Assembly (NCBI RefSeq): GCF_001642475.1
Contig: NW_019174110.1
Location: 1 to 39,502 of the forward strand
Source: Fonsecaea monophora
Lineage: Eukaryota; Ascomycota; Eurotiomycetes; Chaetothyriales; Herpotrichiellaceae
Direction of reading: 5' to 3'
Length of the DNA: 39,502 nucleotides
Each line of letters opens with the position of its first letter. Position 1 is the stretch's first letter. Both the position numbers and the translations under genes were made by a program. Positions 37,542 to 39,502 of this stretch are shown here, one piece after another. The notes under the pieces were generated by a model. That model did no database searches. It was not told the origin of the DNA and saw only the letters and a program-made list of their open reading frames with translations.

Positions 37542-39230
37542 ATGCCGGCCAGAATCTACCGCTCATCCTATCCGTCGGTCAAGGTGATTGACAGCGACCT
37601 GTTGACCTACCTCTTCTCAAATCCGAATAAGACGCCAGAAGATAAACCAATATTCATCGATGCCGTCTCCGGGGCTTGTCGCACTTATGGAGAGATCAAG
37701 CGCAGAACTCGGTCACTTGCCCACGGTCTGCGAGAATTAGGTGTCAAGCCCAAGGATATTGTTGCTCTGTTCAGCCCCAATAGTATCGACTACGCTATTA
37801 CTTGCTATGGAATTATAGGATGTGGCGCCACTGTGTCGCCCGTCAGCGCAGCATATACACCCCTGGAATTGATAGCGCAACTCGAGACCAGCGGCGCCAG
37901 GTTCCTGATTGTCCATTCCTCGCTGCTCCCAACGGCCGAGCAGGCGGTGAAATCCATCCCCAGCATTCAGATTATTCAAGCAGATGGGCTTCGCGACAAG
38001 AAGGGCAAATCGACCGCCGAAAGTCTCGCCTCAGACTGTCCACCCAGTCCGCTCGTCAGCATCAAGCCGAGTGAGGCGGAGGAACGGGTTTGCTTCATGT
38101 GCTTCTCTTCGGGAACCACGGGTCGAGCAAAGGGCGTCATGACAACACACAGAAATCTGGTGTCCAATATTCAGCAGTGGATTGTCCAGTTGCACAGTGA
38201 AACCACGGGAAAACAAATAACCGTGGCATTTTTACCACTCAGCCACATCTACGGTCTTACCTCTTTTGTGGCCATGAACACATTTGTGGGCAACACTGCT
38301 GTCATCCTGAGCCGTTTCGACCTCGAAGTCTTCTTGTCAAACTGCCAGAAATATCGGCCTGAAATGGTTAACGTGGTGCCGCCAGTCATGTTGTTGATGG
38401 CCAAACACCCCTTGATGGAGAAGTACGATCTCAGCAGCTTGAAAAGAATCTACTGTGCCGCAGCTCCGTTGAGTATAGAGCTCAGGGAGGCTGTTGAAGC
38501 ACGGTTCAAGGAGTTGTATGGGACAACGGTACTTGGACTGCAGGCCTGGGGAATGACCGAGACGAGTCCACTAGGCGCTGCAGTCACTGCCGAGCGACCG
38601 GATAAGAGAAATACGGTCGGGGCTATCACGCCTAACATGGAGTATAGGGTGGTTGACCCAGAGACGATGCAGGATACAGGGTATGAGCCAGATGGTTCTG
38701 CAGTACCGGGGGAACTGTGGTGTCGCGGACCAAATGTGACCAAGGGTTATTATCGGAATGAAGAGGCGACGAAAAATGGATTTGCGACCGACGAAGAAGG
38801 CAGGCTATGGTTCCGCACCGGCGACATCGGGACCATTGACAAGGACGGATTCTTGACCATTGTCGATAGGATCAAGGAGATGTTCAAGTACAAGGGGTTG
38901 CAAGTCATCCCTTCGGAGCTTGAGGGCAAACTCCTGGAACACCCTGATGTTGAGGATGCCTGTGTTGTCCCGCAGTGGATCGAAGAACAAGCGACTGACG
39001 TTCCGGTCGGCTTCGTTGTTCTAAGCCAGAAAGCAAAGGCCAGGGGCGAGAAGGCCGCTGTTGCGGACATTGAAAAATGGCTGAATGCCAGAATCGCCAA
39101 CCATAAGAAACTGAGAGGAGGCATCCGTGTTGTCGACGCCATTCCCAAGTCACCCTCGGGGAAGATCCTGCGGCGCGAATTGACGCAGATGCTCAAAAAG
39201 TCGAAGCCAAGGACGGGATCGAAGTTGTGA
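37542..39230 (+). CDS. 4-coumarate-CoA-ligase-like acyl-CoA synthetase, peroxisomal (SKL)
   Basis: Intronless, 562 residues, a full-length ANL-superfamily adenylating enzyme. It activates an aryl or fatty carboxylate to the acyl-AMP and then the CoA thioester. Motifs in order: P-loop FSSGTTGRAKG (188-198), GMTETSP (337-343), FRTGDI with Asp428, and SPSGKILRR with the catalytic Lys541. The C-terminus GSKL is a canonical PTS1, so it should work in peroxisomes, as do fungal phenylacetyl-CoA and 4CL-like ligases used in aromatic acid breakdown and in penicillin side-chain activation. Substrate is not predictable. It lies 18 kb from the accessory block, so a link to it is speculative, although the acyltransferase there also ends in SKL. 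Confidence 0.94.
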   Translation: MPARIYRSSYPSVKVIDSDLLTYLFSNPNKTPEDKPIFIDAVSGACRTYGEIKRRTRSLAHGLRELGVKPKDIVALFSPNSIDYAITCYGIIGCGATVSPVSAAYTPLELIAQLETSGARFLIVHSSLLPTAEQAVKSIPSIQIIQADGLRDKKGKSTAESLASDCPPSPLVSIKPSEAEERVCFMCFSSGTTGRAKGVMTTHRNLVSNIQQWIVQLHSETTGKQITVAFLPLSHIYGLTSFVAMNTFVGNTAVILSRFDLEVFLSNCQKYRPEMVNVVPPVMLLMAKHPLMEKYDLSSLKRIYCAAAPLSIELREAVEARFKELYGTTVLGLQAWGMTETSPLGAAVTAERPDKRNTVGAITPNMEYRVVDPETMQDTGYEPDGSAVPGELWCRGPNVTKGYYRNEEATKNGFATDEEGRLWFRTGDIGTIDKDGFLTIVDRIKEMFKYKGLQVIPSELEGKLLEHPDVEDACVVPQWIEEQATDVPVGFVVLSQKAKARGEKAAVADIEKWLNARIANHKKLRGGIRVVDAIPKSPSGKILRRELTQMLKKSKPRTGSKL

Positions 39231-39415
39231 TTGTAGTGAGCCTCTTGTTGGATTAAATAGGGTTAGACTTGTGCAGTGGAAGGCCACAAGGGTTAGATTG
39301 TACAGCATCGAAGCAACCATGATTCATTCTCAGCCTCGCCAATGGCCGCAAGGCTGCAAGATCAAAATATATGCATGTGACTGGCAGGAATGCCAAGGAC
39401 GTGTAATGACCGTCA

Positions 39416-39449
39416 CGCTAGTCCTCGGCCGAAGGCCTTCGGACTAGCG
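39416..39449. repeat. Perfect 9-base inverted repeat with palindromic centre
   Basis: CGCTAGTCC and GGACTAGCG flank a 16-base centre that itself contains the palindrome GAAGGCCTTC. It sits 190 bases after the synthetase stop. It might be the end of a small foldback element that continues beyond the window, or a simple cruciform; one end alone cannot decide. Confidence 0.6.
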
Positions 39450-39502
39450 CCGGTAGGGCCCTGTAAATTACTCGAAGGTATATAGTCAGACGGTCCCCAG
39501 GA

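Overview
The window is nuclear DNA of a filamentous ascomycete (Pezizomycotina). Support: short GT-AG introns of about 50-140 bases, single-gene transcription units, a NST1/RHO2/MTG2/mL40 housekeeping block of fungal type, a fungal-specific transcription-factor-like protein, and a cytochrome P450 and trichothecene-type acyltransferase of the kind found in fungal accessory loci. Many long genes have no introns (P450, transporter, MTG2, galactokinase). I cannot place it below subphylum; a black-yeast-like (Chaetothyriales) or other Eurotiomycete origin is only a guess.

Layout. 1-5.7 kb, all minus strand: an intron-rich paraoxonase/arylesterase-like gene running off the left edge, an intracellular GH43 glycoside hydrolase, and a short Sfi1-repeat (centrin-binding) protein. 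6.9-19.3 kb, accessory block: cytochrome P450 (+), HxxxDG acyltransferase ending in SKL (+), anion-type MFS transporter (-), then sharing its promoter an isopropylmalate-dehydrogenase-like gene (+), an isopropylmalate-dehydratase-like gene (+) and a metallo-beta-lactamase-fold hydrolase (+). 20.3-30.2 kb, conserved block: MTG2 GTPase (+), NST1 (-, 3 exons), RHO2 small GTPase (+, 2 exons), mitochondrial ribosomal protein mL40 (-, 2 exons). 30.7-39.2 kb: RING-CH membrane E3 ligase (-), Fungal_trans-like protein without a zinc cluster (-), galactokinase (+) and a peroxisomal 4-coumarate-CoA-ligase-like acyl-CoA synthetase ending in SKL (+).

The most interesting part is 6.9-19.3 kb. Adjacent LEU2-like and LEU1-like genes keep their catalytic residues but differ from the leucine-pathway consensus at substrate-contact positions. 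They sit with tailoring, transport and hydrolase genes. This resembles the paired isopropylmalate-type enzymes that extend 2-oxo acids in fungal secondary metabolism (for example homotyrosine in echinocandins). No isopropylmalate-synthase-like gene and no NRPS or PKS core gene lies in the window. I therefore propose, as inference, a small 2-oxo-acid chain-elongation or alkylmalate-modifying cluster, possibly partly peroxisomal because the acyltransferase ends in SKL and the dehydrogenase in ARL.

No tRNA, rRNA, CRISPR or intact transposon was recognised. Intergenic stretches over 300 bases are listed individually.
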